A DNA stretch of 64,000 nucleotides from Arthrobotrys musiformis (Eukaryota; Ascomycota; Orbiliomycetes; Orbiliales; Orbiliaceae). A model generated the notes under the pieces. It had not been told where the DNA came from. It worked only from the letters and a program-made list of their open reading frames with translations, and searched no databases. The translations under genes and the position numbers were made by a program. Shown here piece by piece: positions 48,584 through 61,036 of this stretch. The stretch is taken from assembly GCA_036971715.1 (NCBI GenBank), contig JAVHJL010000003.1:3844001-3908000 (forward strand), read 5' to 3'. Numbering within the stretch: the stretch's first letter is position 1; each line of letters starts with the position of its first letter.

Positions 48584-51500
48584 GATGTTGGATTTAGTCG
48601 GTTTTGTGTGTTGTAGAGTTTTTTGTTTTTGCGGGGTTTCGTTGGTGGGGGCCTTGAGGTCAGGGTCTGGCGTCGGTTGCGAGGCAGAGATATGGATACC
48701 GAGATCGACTGTAAACTAGCGGGGAGATATTTTATCTATTGACGAATGCGGTAATAATATAGTCTTGTGATACGTAAAAGAATAAAGACGATTGCTCAAT
48801 TGCGATTACAACCAAATATCTTTTGAGGAGCCGAATCTATAGAGTGAAGATGCGAATTTGCTCTGTTGCTGCTGTCTTGAAAATGAAACCACATCCGATG
48901 AAGGCGCCGCCGTCCGAATTTATACAGATTGTGCTTCGGAAGACGAAAGCGTTATCGATAATTACCTGATTACTTAATTCTCCCGCAATTGGGCAGAAAG
49001 AACGTTGACGGGTTGCATTAGCTATAGTCTAAGCTGAGTAGAAGCAGGAGAAAGAAAGGGAAAACCTTCTTCCGGTATATTACTAATGCCACGAGCTCTT
49101 TCCGAATTACGTGCTTTGGCGTTTCCTAGGCGGTAGACACCAAGCAGTTTTTGGTGTTTTGCATTTCGAAAGGAGAACTCGTACGACGGCGTATTACTAA
49201 AGCTCCTCACTGCTATGCTTAAGTTATGGGTTGAGCCGAAAAACACCATGAAACCTTGTTGGGAATACGCGGTAAAGTAGCATTTCGGATGTCTAGCGGG
49301 CCTTAATGTTCCGTCGGCTTGCCGGGTATACACGTATCAGGCCATTTGAAATGCTCTAATACGCAAGCGCCCTGTTCAATTGTAAGGGAGAGGATACTTG
49401 AACGCGGGATTCGACGTCATCGGTTGAAAATTATCATAGAAAAACCTCCTGATATTGTATCGTATAGGCGGAATCCGCGACTGGTTACTTGATTCCCTGA
49501 AACCATTAGGGTGGTTTCTTGCATGTGTCTTAGGTTGGATAGGCTTCTGCATTTCTACCGCGGTGAAAATCTTAATTTTCAATTTGTAAGCGTGTTTGTG
49601 TGGTGTTGATGAGTAATGGGTTTTGACAGAGGATAGGGCGCCCTCGGCTCAAGCGAACGGTGAAGATATGCTATATCAACTGTCCAAAGACGAAAATTCT
49701 CTTTTAAACTAGACATTTCCCACCGTCAGTTTTTCCTTGGGCTTCTCTTCTGTCACCGAATTTCTGGAAAAGCACCATTCGAACGTATTTTGGGGGGAAC
49801 AACGTCATGGTGTGGGGGAGCTAGTCTCTTCGTGTTGCTTTGAATTGATCCCTTCCAAATATTCCCTCCAACAAGCCGCATGCAAAACACCATACAACCT
49901 GGCATTGTTCAAATCCAACTTGGGGGGAAAGAATTATTTTTATCTCATTGTCGATAATTACCTTGTTCGAAGGATTTGATAACAACCCTTGCGGTTACAT
50001 AAGATCGATGAACCCTTCATCGCGGCTACCTAGCGACTATCACTTAAACCTGCGATTCCAAAGGACCCTTTTTTTCCTAAGCCCTTTTTTTCAGGGTTTC
50101 CTACCCGAACCGGTGGACCAATAGATCCAAGGCCTCCGACATTCTTCGAGATCAACTCCCAACAATACTTTCTCTCTTGCTCTTTCTTCCACGGCTTTTA
50201 CAAATAGGTTCACCACATCTGCCTAAGTATTCGGAGAATTTCATAACGTTTAACTGGAATAGCTAACCAGCAAGCTCCTTGCTCGACAGCCCTAAAATCC
50301 AAAACAGGGCCAAGTGAGATAGCTAAGCTTGACGAGGCTTCGAATCCAAGGAATTTTCCTGCATCATGTTTGGGGCTGGGCAAAGCAAAAAACTACAACT
50401 AAGAAAACACCGGCATTTTCCGAATAGCTTAGGCAAGTAGCAGTTACGTAGCATAGTAGCACAGAAAGTTGGTCGTGTGCCTCCGAAATTGCGTCTGCCA
50501 TGCAATGCAAAAGAAAAGAAGCAGAGGGAAGAAAAAGCCCAGAGCGGGAGTGGCGTTTTGTCCACACTCGACAGGTGTAGCCGATTCGTGGCAAGCACCA
50601 AGAAATCCGGAAATTTCTCTGGACGGGGGAAAACACCGAAAATGGATTTCGTAAGATGGGACATTTTCTCACGAGCGCGGTCATACAACAAGAAAAAAAA
50701 AGAATGGTGAATGACTGGTGGTGAGCGCTTGCCGTTACATGTCAAGACAAGAACTCCCTCCAACGACCTTTGAGCGGTAGGATGACCTCCATGGATCCAT
50801 TGTGACTCCGAGATGTCGCCGCGCGATTCAATTCGTGATCCTACACTTGTCGTCGGTCGGGTTGAACGTTTTAGGCGTCAGGCGCACTATCGGTTCCATG
50901 TCGACTCTTTAACTCTCCACGGGAGGCTGGACGGTACTATATGACCCGATAAACTTCATGAAGAAAATTATATCGTATTGATAACAAAGCTGCGCGATAC
51001 TCCGTGGGACGCTGCCTTCAAAAGGCTCCATAGGTAAACAAGGAATAAAGCCCAGACAATGTTGATGTCTATGCATCTCATACGAGAAGCCTTTTCTTGG
51101 CCTCATGACAAGAAGAATCTTGACAGAAAAGTCAGAGCATCGATGCATCAGGCTGCATCTACCAAGTTTTTCCAAGATTGAATCTTTTCTGGAGATGTAC
51201 CCGTGAGATACCAAAGTTTCCTATTTTCGACGAGCGTGTACAGTTGTATCAGTAAAGTCTTAGATACCGGTCAACGATCAAAGACATAAGATGGTCTCAT
51301 GCACGAGCGACGAGAGCCAAGTCCGGGAAAAGCATGTTGCCTGAAAAGCCAAGATGGCTATCCTTCAACAGGGATCATTTCAAAACCTCCAACAACCCAA
51401 TGCCCCCAAATTCGTTCGAGAAATGGGTTGACCGCAAAGCTACCAGAAATGCGCAGTTGTCGGTTGCCTGATTCGACCGCGAGAAAAAGGAAACAAACCG

Positions 51501-52435
51501 AGATATGCGTCGAGGCATACCATTTGCATGCAAATTATAGGCACACGATATGTGCGCTTTTGCTTTTTCGGACGAGGTTAGCATGTCATCTTGGGCGAAC
51601 GAGACACCGGGGTAAGCTTGCACTTGTATTGTACGTATCGTGAATGTTTTTTTTGATTTTATTTCATTTTTTTCGAGTTCCTCTCTCGATTAGCTGTTTT
51701 TCCCCAGCTTTTTCACTATCAGTTCGGACAAGCCTAGAGACGGCGTTATGAGTTCTTTGTATTGGCCCTTCCTGGTCTTGGTAAGGTTTTACATACGCCC
51801 AACACCCACCACTAATCTTCAATACAACCTATACAGGAAAATCCTATCGTCCTGCCGCAATTGCGAAAGCTAGATGGAAACCTGTACAGGGCTGTGAAGG
51901 ATTAATTACTTTTTCCGTCAAGTCAACGCCTTCTGTACCCATCTGACAAAAACGACGAGCAGGCCGGTGGAGGGTACCACCTTGCATTCTAACATGTGTG
52001 ACACCGAAATAAACCATGCAGCGTGCGCACCTTGCCTATCAGTGGCCATACAATAGCTAGGGTTCTGGGTTCCAGAGATATCGGGTACACACACGTATCC
52101 AGCAACCTGTCGCAGCTCTACAGGCAGGTCGCCCCTCCCCGCCGGCCGGGTCCAGAATTTTGTTTAAAGAGGCAGCTTTGGAACCTTTCCCGGATTCCTC
52201 TTTTTTCCCTTCTCAGGCTTCCCCTCATTCTCGAAGACATCCCTCTTCTTTATTTATATATATACAACGGATCGAATTCACCTTCGAGGTTGTTATAGTC
52301 CGATTGCGTTGTTATAACATAACTGCTTCATTCTTGCAGCGGTATTCCATTCCATACGCAAGGAGTATATATACCTAGGATTGACTCATCTACAAACCAT
52401 TGGATAAAGAGTCGTACCTCTCGAATATACCTACA
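48584..52435. other. Gene-poor region of 3.9 kb upstream of two divergent genes
   Basis: It separates the divergently transcribed Old Yellow Enzyme and amino acid permease genes. Overlapping open frames at 50323-50763 (minus) and 50469-50710 (plus), and others near 49022 and 51299, carry no motif. The final 300 bases before 52436 are C/T-rich with a TATATATA run and look like a permease promoter and leader. Confidence 0.5.
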
Positions 52436-54473
52436 ATGGCGGTCCTCGGACGACACGATGAGGAGAGCAAAGGCGGCGACATAATGGTCGACCGCAAAGA
52501 CTCGACCTCTCCAGGCGGCCTCACACCAGAGGAGCAAATCCTTTCTGATCCTGAAGATGTTGGCCACTCGTTACATCGTGGCCTACGATCCCGTCAGGTT
52601 ACTATGATTGCCATCGGTGGCGCTATCGGTACAGGTCTTATCATTGGAACAGGTTCTGCGTTAGCTAGAGCTGGGTACGTATAAGCTTTTTGTAGCTTAA
52701 GCTTCCTAATTTAACATTTGAGTTTTGTTTTCGGTATCCGGTGGCGAGATCCGGAGACACTACTTATCGGTAATTTGAGCTTATAAATTCGAAAAGATAT
52801 GGTTGCTGACTGCTTTTGGAACTTTTTTCTAGTCCTGGTTCTCTATTGATTGCCTATACTTTCGTTGGTGTAAGTTCTTGATATTCCGGCCGAACTCCGC
52901 GGGCGCTATACACTTTCGGGGCATACGTCGCGAGATACAGATGGGAGAATATGGAGCTAATAAGTGGAATATAGTTTATTGTCTTCTTGGTTATGGCCGC
53001 TCTCGGTGAAATGGCAGCATGGCTTCCAGCTGCTGGTGGTTTCTCTGTCTATGCTACTCGATTCGTTGATCCCGCTCTTGGTTTCTCGCTTGGTTACACA
53101 TAGTAAGCGCTCTCGTCAAAAAGCAAGTCTGGAAGTAAGGGCGCTAACAGGAGTGAAATTATTACTACAGTTGGTTCAAATATATCATCACGACACCGAA
53201 TCAATTGACGGCAGCAGCGCTTGTTATACAATTCTGGTTACCTGCGACGAAAGTGAATCCGGGCGTTTTTATAGCGGTATTCTTAGTTGTAATTGTCGCT
53301 ATCAATTACTTCGGTATCAAGTTTTTCGGAGAATTCGAATTCTGGCTTTCCTCTATCAAGGTCCTTGTTATCTGCGGTTTAATCCTGCTCTCTTTGATTC
53401 TCGCTCTCGGTGGAGGTCCAGATCATGACAGGAAAGGATTCAGATACTGGAAAAACCCCGGTGCATTTGCGCCTTACCTCACCACTGGTTCCCTAGGTCA
53501 ATTCCTTGGTTTCTGGTCTACCATGGTCAACGCCGTCTTCGCTTATCTCGGAACTGAACTTGTCGGTGTCACAGTCGGTGAAGCTGAAAATCCACGAAAG
53601 ACTATTCCACGCGCGATCAAGCTCACTTTCTACCGTATCCTCTTCTTCTACTGCTTCTCCGTCCTTCTCTTGGGTATGATTATCGCTTATGACGATTCTG
53701 AGCTTGTCAAGGCGACCAAGCAATCCTACAACTCTGCTGCCGCCTCCCCATTCGTCGCTGCTATCCGTGTTTCCGGAATCAACGTCCTCCCAGGTTTCCT
53801 GAACGCCTGTATTCTCATCTTCGTCTTCTCTGCATCCAACTCCGATCTCTACATTGCCTCCCGTACCATCCACGGTCTCGCTTTGAAAGGTCATGCTCCC
53901 GCCATCCTCGCCAAGACCGACGCTCGTGGTGTTCCATACTACTCTCTCGGTCTCTCTGCCCTCTTCTGCTGTCTCGCCTTCATGAACGTTTCCAGCGACT
54001 CCAAGACCGTTTTCGGATACTTCGTCAACCTTGTCACTATCTTTGGTCTCCTCACATGGATCTCCATCCTCGTTTCCCATATCTACTTCGTCCGCGCACG
54101 AAATGCCCAAGGTGTCGATCCCAAGACTTTGGCATACAAAGCACCGTTCGGGGTTGCCGGCACATACTTCGCTCTCTTCTTCTGCATTTTGATCGCCCTC
54201 ACCAAGAACTTCGACGTCTTCGTTGGTGAATTCAAGTATAAGACTTTCATCACCGGTTATCTCGGTATCCCTCTGTACCTTCTCATGATCTTCGGATTCA
54301 AGTTCATCAAGAAGACCAAGGGTATCAAGCCCGAAGAGGCCGATCTCTGGAGTGGAAAGGACGCCATTGATAGGGATGAAGAGATGTGGAAGATCAAGGA
54401 CGCGGAGAAGAAGGCTGCTGGTGTTAAGGATGGTGGTTGGTTCTACAGGACATTCGTCGCATGGCTCTTCTAA
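52436..54473 (+). CDS. Amino acid permease (fungal APC/YAT family)
   Basis: Exons are 52436-52674, 52833-52869, 52975-53102 and 53171-54473, giving 568 residues; the second exon has only 37 bases. A hydrophilic head of about 55 residues leads into helix 1 with the family motif Met-Ile-Ala-Ile-Gly-Gly-Ala-Ile-Gly-Thr-Gly-Leu. Gly-Glu-Met-Ala-Ala-Trp-Leu-Pro follows, then Ala-Glu-Asn-Pro-Arg-Lys-Thr-Ile-Pro-Arg-Ala-Ile and Ser-Ala-Ser-Asn-Ser-Asp. About twelve membrane segments are visible, with both ends cytoplasmic. It imports amino acids across the plasma membrane by proton symport. Substrate range (general or specific) cannot be read. Codon use in the large last exon is strongly C-ending, which suggests high expression. 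Confidence 0.95.
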
Positions 54474-55963
54474 ACTAAGAACGAGTGGTGAATGTTTGAC
54501 AGGAGGTTGCATATATTTAGAAGGAGCGTATTTCCTTCAGGATCGATACATTGATATCCATAGATATCTACTTGGTTTAGATTCCCATGGTTGCATTTGT
54601 TTTTTGAAGCTTATTTATTATATATGATCTTTGTCGCCTATAATGTCTACTAGCGAAATATCATGAATTTCATTTTTCTTCTCTTTGATCTATCAAATCT
54701 TACAATGAAAATAGCAACTTTGATAACAGTCCAAATTTCAAGACCGAATTATACATATATCGACTTATCGTTACATGTCATCACGTCAACTACTTCGTAT
54801 GGCAGACTATGGGCATAAGAGTTCTCAACACATCTTGCATGTGACATTTTACCACCTCGCATGTTTTATGCAAGTATCTCGCGATTTGACGTCTCCACAA
54901 TTTAAGAAAGAATAAGAATTAGAATAAGATTTAGGCGGCGGGCTCTTTTCGTTCGTTTCTGCTAGTTTGGGTTGCATCCGAGAAAGCGAATGCAATCGTG
55001 GCAGCTGGAGTTCCGGGACCCACCTGCTGACATTCTATTTTTTTTTTCTTTTTGGTGTTTTTTTTTTTTTTGGTCTGGTCGCTATCTTTTTCGTTCAATG
55101 ACTCTAATCCCTGTCATACTCCATCCATCGATGCGGAAGGTCGTAGGCAGACGTCCTTCTGGTTTGACAACAGGGTTCAGGATTATTTGCAACGCTATAC
55201 TATGCCATGGGTAGGTAATGTATAATTGATAAGGCGAAAAAAAGACCCTTCTTTTGGGAATTCGAAGAATTGTGACAAAACCCCATACTCTCGTATGGGT
55301 GCTATTTGTTCTCAACAGAATTCTACGATTTGGAGCATCCCTGCTCCGCAACTTTCGCCTTCCTCGTATTCCGCTCCGACAAGCCCTTGGAATGATAACC
55401 TGACCTATGGGTCCTCTACCTTGGGTAATGCGGGTGGACTCGTGCTTTGACAGTTGCCTCAGATGGAATTTACTTTAACATTAGTGTTATTCATTCTTCG
55501 GGATCGAACGTTCCCATGATCCGTAGGCCACGCGGACCCCTTCTACGGAGTAGCTGGCACCTTTTTACCTTTTCGCCAAGTTCCGAGAGTGCTATCCCGT
55601 TTCTAACCAGGTTTTCGATACCTTCCAGAAAGGTGCCGGGAATGCTTACTTTCCTGGTACGTATAAATATTGATGCGGGCTTACGGTTCGTAGCCGCTTC
55701 TGCACGGTCCAAGAAAAGGCCAATGGGCCTTGGTTATAAGGCTGCTAAAGTACCAAGACGTTGACCAAGATCTGGGTCGATCGAGACTGTTGTTCCAAGC
55801 TTGAAGGAAACATTCTCATACTTTATTTGTACAATGTTAAGCAGTTACAAGGAATTTAACACAGAAGTTCCAACATGCTTGAAGGGTCCGCTAATCCGAT
55901 ATCATAATAGACAGTTTGATGTTGAGTAAACTCGGAAAATATACCTGGTCTTTCTTTCTTATT
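54474..55963. other. Intergenic region between convergent genes
   Basis: About 1.5 kb. It contains T-rich runs at 55039-55070 and two plus-strand open frames over 55226-55764 that I cannot assign. Confidence 0.45.
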
Positions 55964-58900
55964 TTACCAATCTAGCCCCGGTCCTCCACATCCCCCAACC
56001 ATCACCGGTTCCTTCGTTTTCATTATCGTCCTCTCGCTTGGCTTCTTACTGGTCCTTCCTTTGAGGTACCCGTCCATTTTCTCAAAAGGCTGGTTCCCTT
56101 CGTCTTTTCTTACAATCCATTTCCCGGTGGCGAGCAAACTATCGAGCTCCTCCACCGGGGGCAACCTCAAGTAGATCCAACCATCTGCCCTTTCTTCAGC
56201 TTCGAATACAGCGATATTAATATCATCATCATTTGCGCACTTTCCCGCTTCTGTACCGTTCAACTCAAAGTTTCGTTTGTGGTTGGGACAAGAAACCCAT
56301 AGCTTCCCGCTTGCATCGTCACCAATCAGGCCATCCGATAAGACAAATGACCGTTTGTGAGGACACATTTGCTGTGATGCGTAATACCTTCCTTTAATCT
56401 TAAAGATAGCTAGTTGCGTTTCTCCGCGTTTAACATTGGCGCTGTCGCCGCCTTCGAAGTGCTTGGCTTCGATAATAGGCTGCCAGGCCAAGGTACTCCA
56501 TTTGTGACCCTTGAAATCATACTTTGCGGACTCGGAAGCCCAGTATGTTGGTCTTTCTTGTTCTCGCTCTTGAATTACCTCCATTGTTTCTTGTCGTTCT
56601 GTTGTGTTGGCGAACTGTTGGAACATCTTCCGTTTCTCGGGGTTATTGATCGCTTCTTTCCACTCGCAGAAGAAACTGTTGACGAGCTCCTGCATTTGTT
56701 TTTCTAATTCGTTGCATATGCCGAGTTTATCGTCTATGATTACTTCGCGGAGGTATTTCATCCCCCCTGGGAGGTTTTCTAACCATCGCGCTGTACGTTG
56801 GAGTTTGTCGGCTGTGCGGATGTAGAACATTAGGTAGCGGTCTATGAGGGGGGTGACTTCGTCTGGTGGGACGTCTTTGGCTAAGAGTTCGGAGTGTTTG
56901 GGTTTTGCGCCACCATTGCCGGCGATGAAGATATTGAAACCCTTTTCGGTGGCGATAAGCCCGAAGCTATATTCGGGAAAACCCTTGTTAGAAAATGATT
57001 GGGAAATGTTAAGCTAGGAGGGTGATCGTACTCTTTATTTTGAGCTTCTGCGCACTCTCGTACGCAACCCGAGACTGCGCCCTTGATTTTGTGAGGCGCG
57101 CGGATACTTTTGTATCGTTCTTCGAGTCTTATGGCCATTCCTACGCTGTCGCCGATGCCGAAACGGCACCATGTCGTTCCCACGCAACTCTATTGGTATA
57201 TGTTAGCCCTTATTCGCTTCCTGGCGAGAAAGATATGATGCTTGCCTTGACAGTTCGCAAACTCTTCGCATAAGCGTGTCCACTCTCCATCCCCGCATCC
57301 ACCAACTCCTGCCAGATATTTAAGAGATCTCCTTTTTTCGCCCCGAACATATCTATCCTTTGTCCTCCGGTGATCTTGCAGTACAGACCATACTTCTTTG
57401 CGACCATGCCAATAGTGATTAGCCTATCCGGCGTGATCTCCCCGCCCATGACTCTCGGAACGACGCTGAAGGTCCCGTTTCGCTGTATATTTGCTAAAAA
57501 TCGATCGTTCGTGTCTTGAACAGCATGGAGGTCTTTATCCATTACATGTCTGTTAAACAATGAAGCAAGGATACTTCCAATAGCCGGTTTACAAGCTTCA
57601 CACCCCACAGAATCCGGGCTCTTGCCATACTCCCTCATCACGTCCGGGAACGTTTTGAGTTTCTTGACGGATATGATGTTATACATATCTGCACGGGAGT
57701 ATGCGAAATGAGAACACAAATTATTCGAGATTTCAGCTCCCATGGACTTCATGGTTGCGTTGAAGATGGAGGTCACGAGCGGCATGCAGCCGCCGCAGCC
57801 TGTACCGGCTTTCGTGCAGGACTTAACGTCGCCGATTGATTTGCAGGTACCGTTTTTGGTGTGTGTTACCACGTCGCCTTTTGTGACATTGTGGCAGGAG
57901 CAGATTTGGGTGTCGTCATCGCTGGTGATTAAGTTAGTCTTTCAAAGGATCCATATAGACATATTCTGGAGAAGGGGATCTTACATATCGTCGAGGTTGT
58001 CTTCTCCGCTCTTTTGGCTTCCAAGGATAAACTCTGCTGGTGGAACTTCGAGTTGCTTTTTGGTTTTTACCATTTGGACGAGTTTGATGTAGTCATTGGT
58101 ATCGCCTATCATCATTCCACCGAGGAGGTACTTGCCATCGATTGTGAAGAGATATTTTTTATAGACGCCTTGGAATGGGTCTTTGTATGTAAGCGCCTTT
58201 ACGGATGGCGGTATTGGCGCCCCATTTCCGTTCGCTTGAACCGAATTCCTTCTTCTTGCGGCTGCGGCATGTCGCCCTGGCACCTCTTTTGGACCATCTC
58301 GGTCCGCGAAGAAATCGCCAAATGAGGCTACGTCTACACCGAGTAGCTTGAGTTTTGTACTTAAATCCGGCCGTCTGAACTTCCGCTGAGCGTGGGCTTT
58401 AGCTTGGGTAAGGTTGAACGCTAGGATATCGGCCATTTCAATGCCGGGAGCAATAAGCCCGAACGTTTGATTTTCCCAACTGGCGCACTCTCCAATGGCG
58501 TAGATGTCCGGGTTAGAAGTTTGGAGTCGTTCGTTGACGACTACGCCGCCGCCCTTTTCATAGCAATCTAAGCCGGCGTTCCTGGCTAGTTCATCCCTTG
58601 ATCTGATACCGATCTAGATCCATAAATTGATATTAGTAATTTGCCCTTCAGAAAAAGCGTGTAGGGCAGTTTGCTTACCGCAAAGCAGACGGTAGTGGCC
58701 TCAACGAATTCTCCATCCTCAAAAGTAACCCCGCGAACTTTTCCCTCTTCATTCGTTTCAATCCGCCTCACCCTTTTCTCCAACATAACATCAACCCCCA
58801 ACTCTCTCACCTTTTCCACTACCAATCCACCGGCATCACTATCCAACTGCCTCGAAAGTACCCACTTATTCCGATCAATCAATCCCACTTTCCCATAATT

Positions 58901-59698
58901 CTCCAAATCTAGCAATGCCTTCGCAGCTTCTAGACCTAGTAACCCACCGCCGACCACACAGCCTAAAGAACCCTTGACGGTAGCAGAATACCGTATCATT
59001 TCTTCCAAATCCGCGATATTGCGGTATACGAAGACACCAGTTGCATCGTGGCCGGGTGTGTTGGCCGGCAAGACGGCATCTGAGCCTGTGGCGAGGATTA
59101 GGATGTCGTAGGTGACTGTCTCACCAGAGGAGGTGGTGACGTATTTTTCAGAGGGGTGGATGGAGGTGACTTTTGTGTTTATCTGGTAACCCAAGGACGG
59201 GTGGTGGGAGTCGTACTATTTTATCTATATTAGCTTGGTAGTTTTGGCAGATTAGAGGAGAATATTTACCCAAGATATAGGGTTTAGATATAATTTATCG
59301 ATCGCCCGGTGTTCGAAGAATGTAGTGAGGCCGACACGATTATACGCGACGTGCGGTTCTTCGCCTATGACCACTATTGTGTATTCTTGTCGGCGGGCGT
59401 CGAGTTTTATCAATTTCTCGCTAATGTATGGCGGCCGTTAGATCACGATCGATATAGATCCTCAAAGGCTTCTTTGGTCCATTTCAACGGTAAACACTCA
59501 CATAAATCCCACAGCCACCATTCCCAACCCGACAATCACAATCTTCTTTTTAGGGGTGACATTGGTACCATTGGCACCGTTTTGGTCGCTACCGTTTGTG
59601 TGACCGTTCTCAATGTTTTCCGCGCCGGCGTTAGAGTTCCCATTGATACCATTCTGGCCGTTTATCGGGATATCGCTGGTTTCAGTTTCTATTGTCAT
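55964..59698 (-). CDS. niiA: Assimilatory nitrite reductase [NAD(P)H]
   Basis: Reduces nitrite to ammonium with six electrons from NAD(P)H, in the cytosol. Exons are 59698-59502, 59420-59270, 59215-58679, 58613-57985, 57921-57246, 57189-57032 and 56966-55964, giving 1116 residues, the usual length. The order is a disordered Asn/Gly-rich head and an FAD/NAD-binding reductase (Val-Gly-Leu-Gly-Met-Val, Gly-Gly-Gly-Leu-Leu-Gly-Leu-Glu). Next are the Cys-Ser-Cys-His-Asn and Cys-Gly-Gly-Cys [2Fe-2S] region and the sirohaem/[4Fe-4S] domain (Cys-x5-Cys and Gly-Cys-Val-Arg-Glu-Cys). A C-terminal Rieske-type domain has Cys-Pro-His-Lys and Cys-Pro-Asn-His-Lys. Intron 5 appears to use a GC donor. The nitrate reductase gene lies upstream on the same strand. 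Expression is expected to be nitrate-induced and ammonium-repressed. Confidence 0.95.
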
Positions 59699-60011
59699 TT
59701 TCGCTGTCTTTTGTGGACCAGCGGGTCCAACTATATCTTAAACACTACTCTTGGCAGATTGACGAGAAATAATTCCTATAAAAATAGCGGAACAAAATCT
59801 AGTAGCTGTACTACCCCGATCCCTTTCAAGGTATCAAAGTTGAACTCGAGTCCAAAATCGAGAGTGTTACAGATGTGTTGGTAAGACTGTCAAGGAAAGA
59901 CGAGATATTGGTAGGACTAGATTCGAGATTTTGGGTGAAGGGAGGGGGAAAGACTGCAAGATGAAAAAAGTGCGGGTAATATCACTGCTCTTGTATACAT
60001 ATCACGAAAGT

Positions 60012-60059
60012 CTATCAATTTCCCTCTTTTTGTCCTCCATATAAGATAATATGCTATCA
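60012..60059. promoter_or_regulatory. Cluster of three HGATAR sites
   Basis: Within 48 bases lie TGATAG (minus, 60012-60017), AGATAA (plus, 60044-60049) and TGATAG (minus, 60054-60059), about 315-360 bases upstream of the nitrite reductase start. HGATAR is the binding consensus of the AreA/NIT2 nitrogen regulators. Confidence 0.55.
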
Positions 60060-60275
60060 GCAGCATAATTCCGGGCCACCATGCGACTGTGTGGTGTTTC
60101 TGTGTGACAATGAGCGTCCTCGCTAGCTTTCACAGCCAAGAGTCAAGGGGAAAACATCTGTGAACCCCCACCAATGCCGATACAACAAATCGGAAACCAT
60201 AATTGCGATCTGTTCTAGATACCATCCACCAGAATTGAGCAGAGGTATATCCGTGGAGTAGCAATAGTCCGAATA

Positions 60276-60283
60276 CCTCGGAG
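60276..60283 (-). promoter_or_regulatory. Candidate NirA site upstream of nitrite reductase
   Basis: On the minus strand this reads CTCCGAGG, an exact match to the Aspergillus NirA consensus CTCCGHGG. It lies about 580 bases before the nitrite reductase start codon. A one-mismatch relative (CTCCACGG, minus) sits at 60251-60258. Confidence 0.5.
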
Positions 60284-61036
60284 GTACCATTCTTGGGGCA
60301 AAAAGCTCCTATGGCGCGAGCGTTGGAGGTAGTCGACTTTCAGGGTACTAGCCTTATCAGCGACCCCTCCAATTCCAGCCCGCGGATGAACAACTACTGT
60401 TTCTCCATTGGTCCAAAACTTTGTACCTGTGGGAGGCGAAGCTAGAAAGGTCGACGCTATTTAATCCAAGAAAAGTGGGATGTCCAGGTCTGATAACGAC
60501 TCGCCCAGCTCGGAGATCCCGCATGCCATGCATGATAAGGACGGGAAATGATGAGAAGACGCTATTACGACGAAAGAGCGGGTATTTAGGATTCGGATTT
60601 TTTTGTTGGATATTTAATGGAGGGAAGGCTTTTGCGCGGAGACATTCTCCATGCTTATGTTTTAAGCTTTTGGGCATGAGCAAGGGCTGCGATTTTCGCG
60701 AGGGCGAAGGGACAGGGTCCCTGGTTTGGTGAGTTTGTGGTATTTCGGAAGGTCAACGCAAGCTTTGAAATCTGGTAATTACAATATTTGAGACTGGTTT
60801 GAATAGAATGGTCTCGTGGAATAGAGTTGAAGAGGACCTGGGGTTCCATATGTTATTATGTATAGGCCTTTTTACACAGATTCGGTCTATACGTATAGAG
60901 GTACTGTTCTTTGTGAGAAAGGCAAAACAGTTTTAAATTTATAGTATCTATTATACAAACCTAGCGGGAATATCTAGGTCTCTGCATCGTACAAATTCTA
61001 AGCTGTATACGCATGCCACATCATGGGTATTATCCC

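Larger units (their letters stand above)
59699..61036. other. Nitrite reductase promoter and nitrate reductase 3' region
   Basis: About 1.3 kb between the two nitrate genes. Its left half carries the candidate GATA and NirA sites listed separately. Open frames here (for example 60357-60732 on both strands) show no motif. Confidence 0.6.

Noticed and set aside
50323..50763. 146-codon minus-strand open frame
   Set aside because: Cys/Phe/Arg-rich composition typical of chance frames, no domain, and plus-strand frames overlap it.
52400..52435. Earlier start for the amino acid permease
   Set aside because: The codon there is TTG; the first ATG is at 52436.
53493..54512. 339-codon open frame on the minus strand
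   Set aside because: It is the exact antisense of the last exon of the amino acid permease. Its acidic, motif-free product reflects the strong codon bias of the permease.
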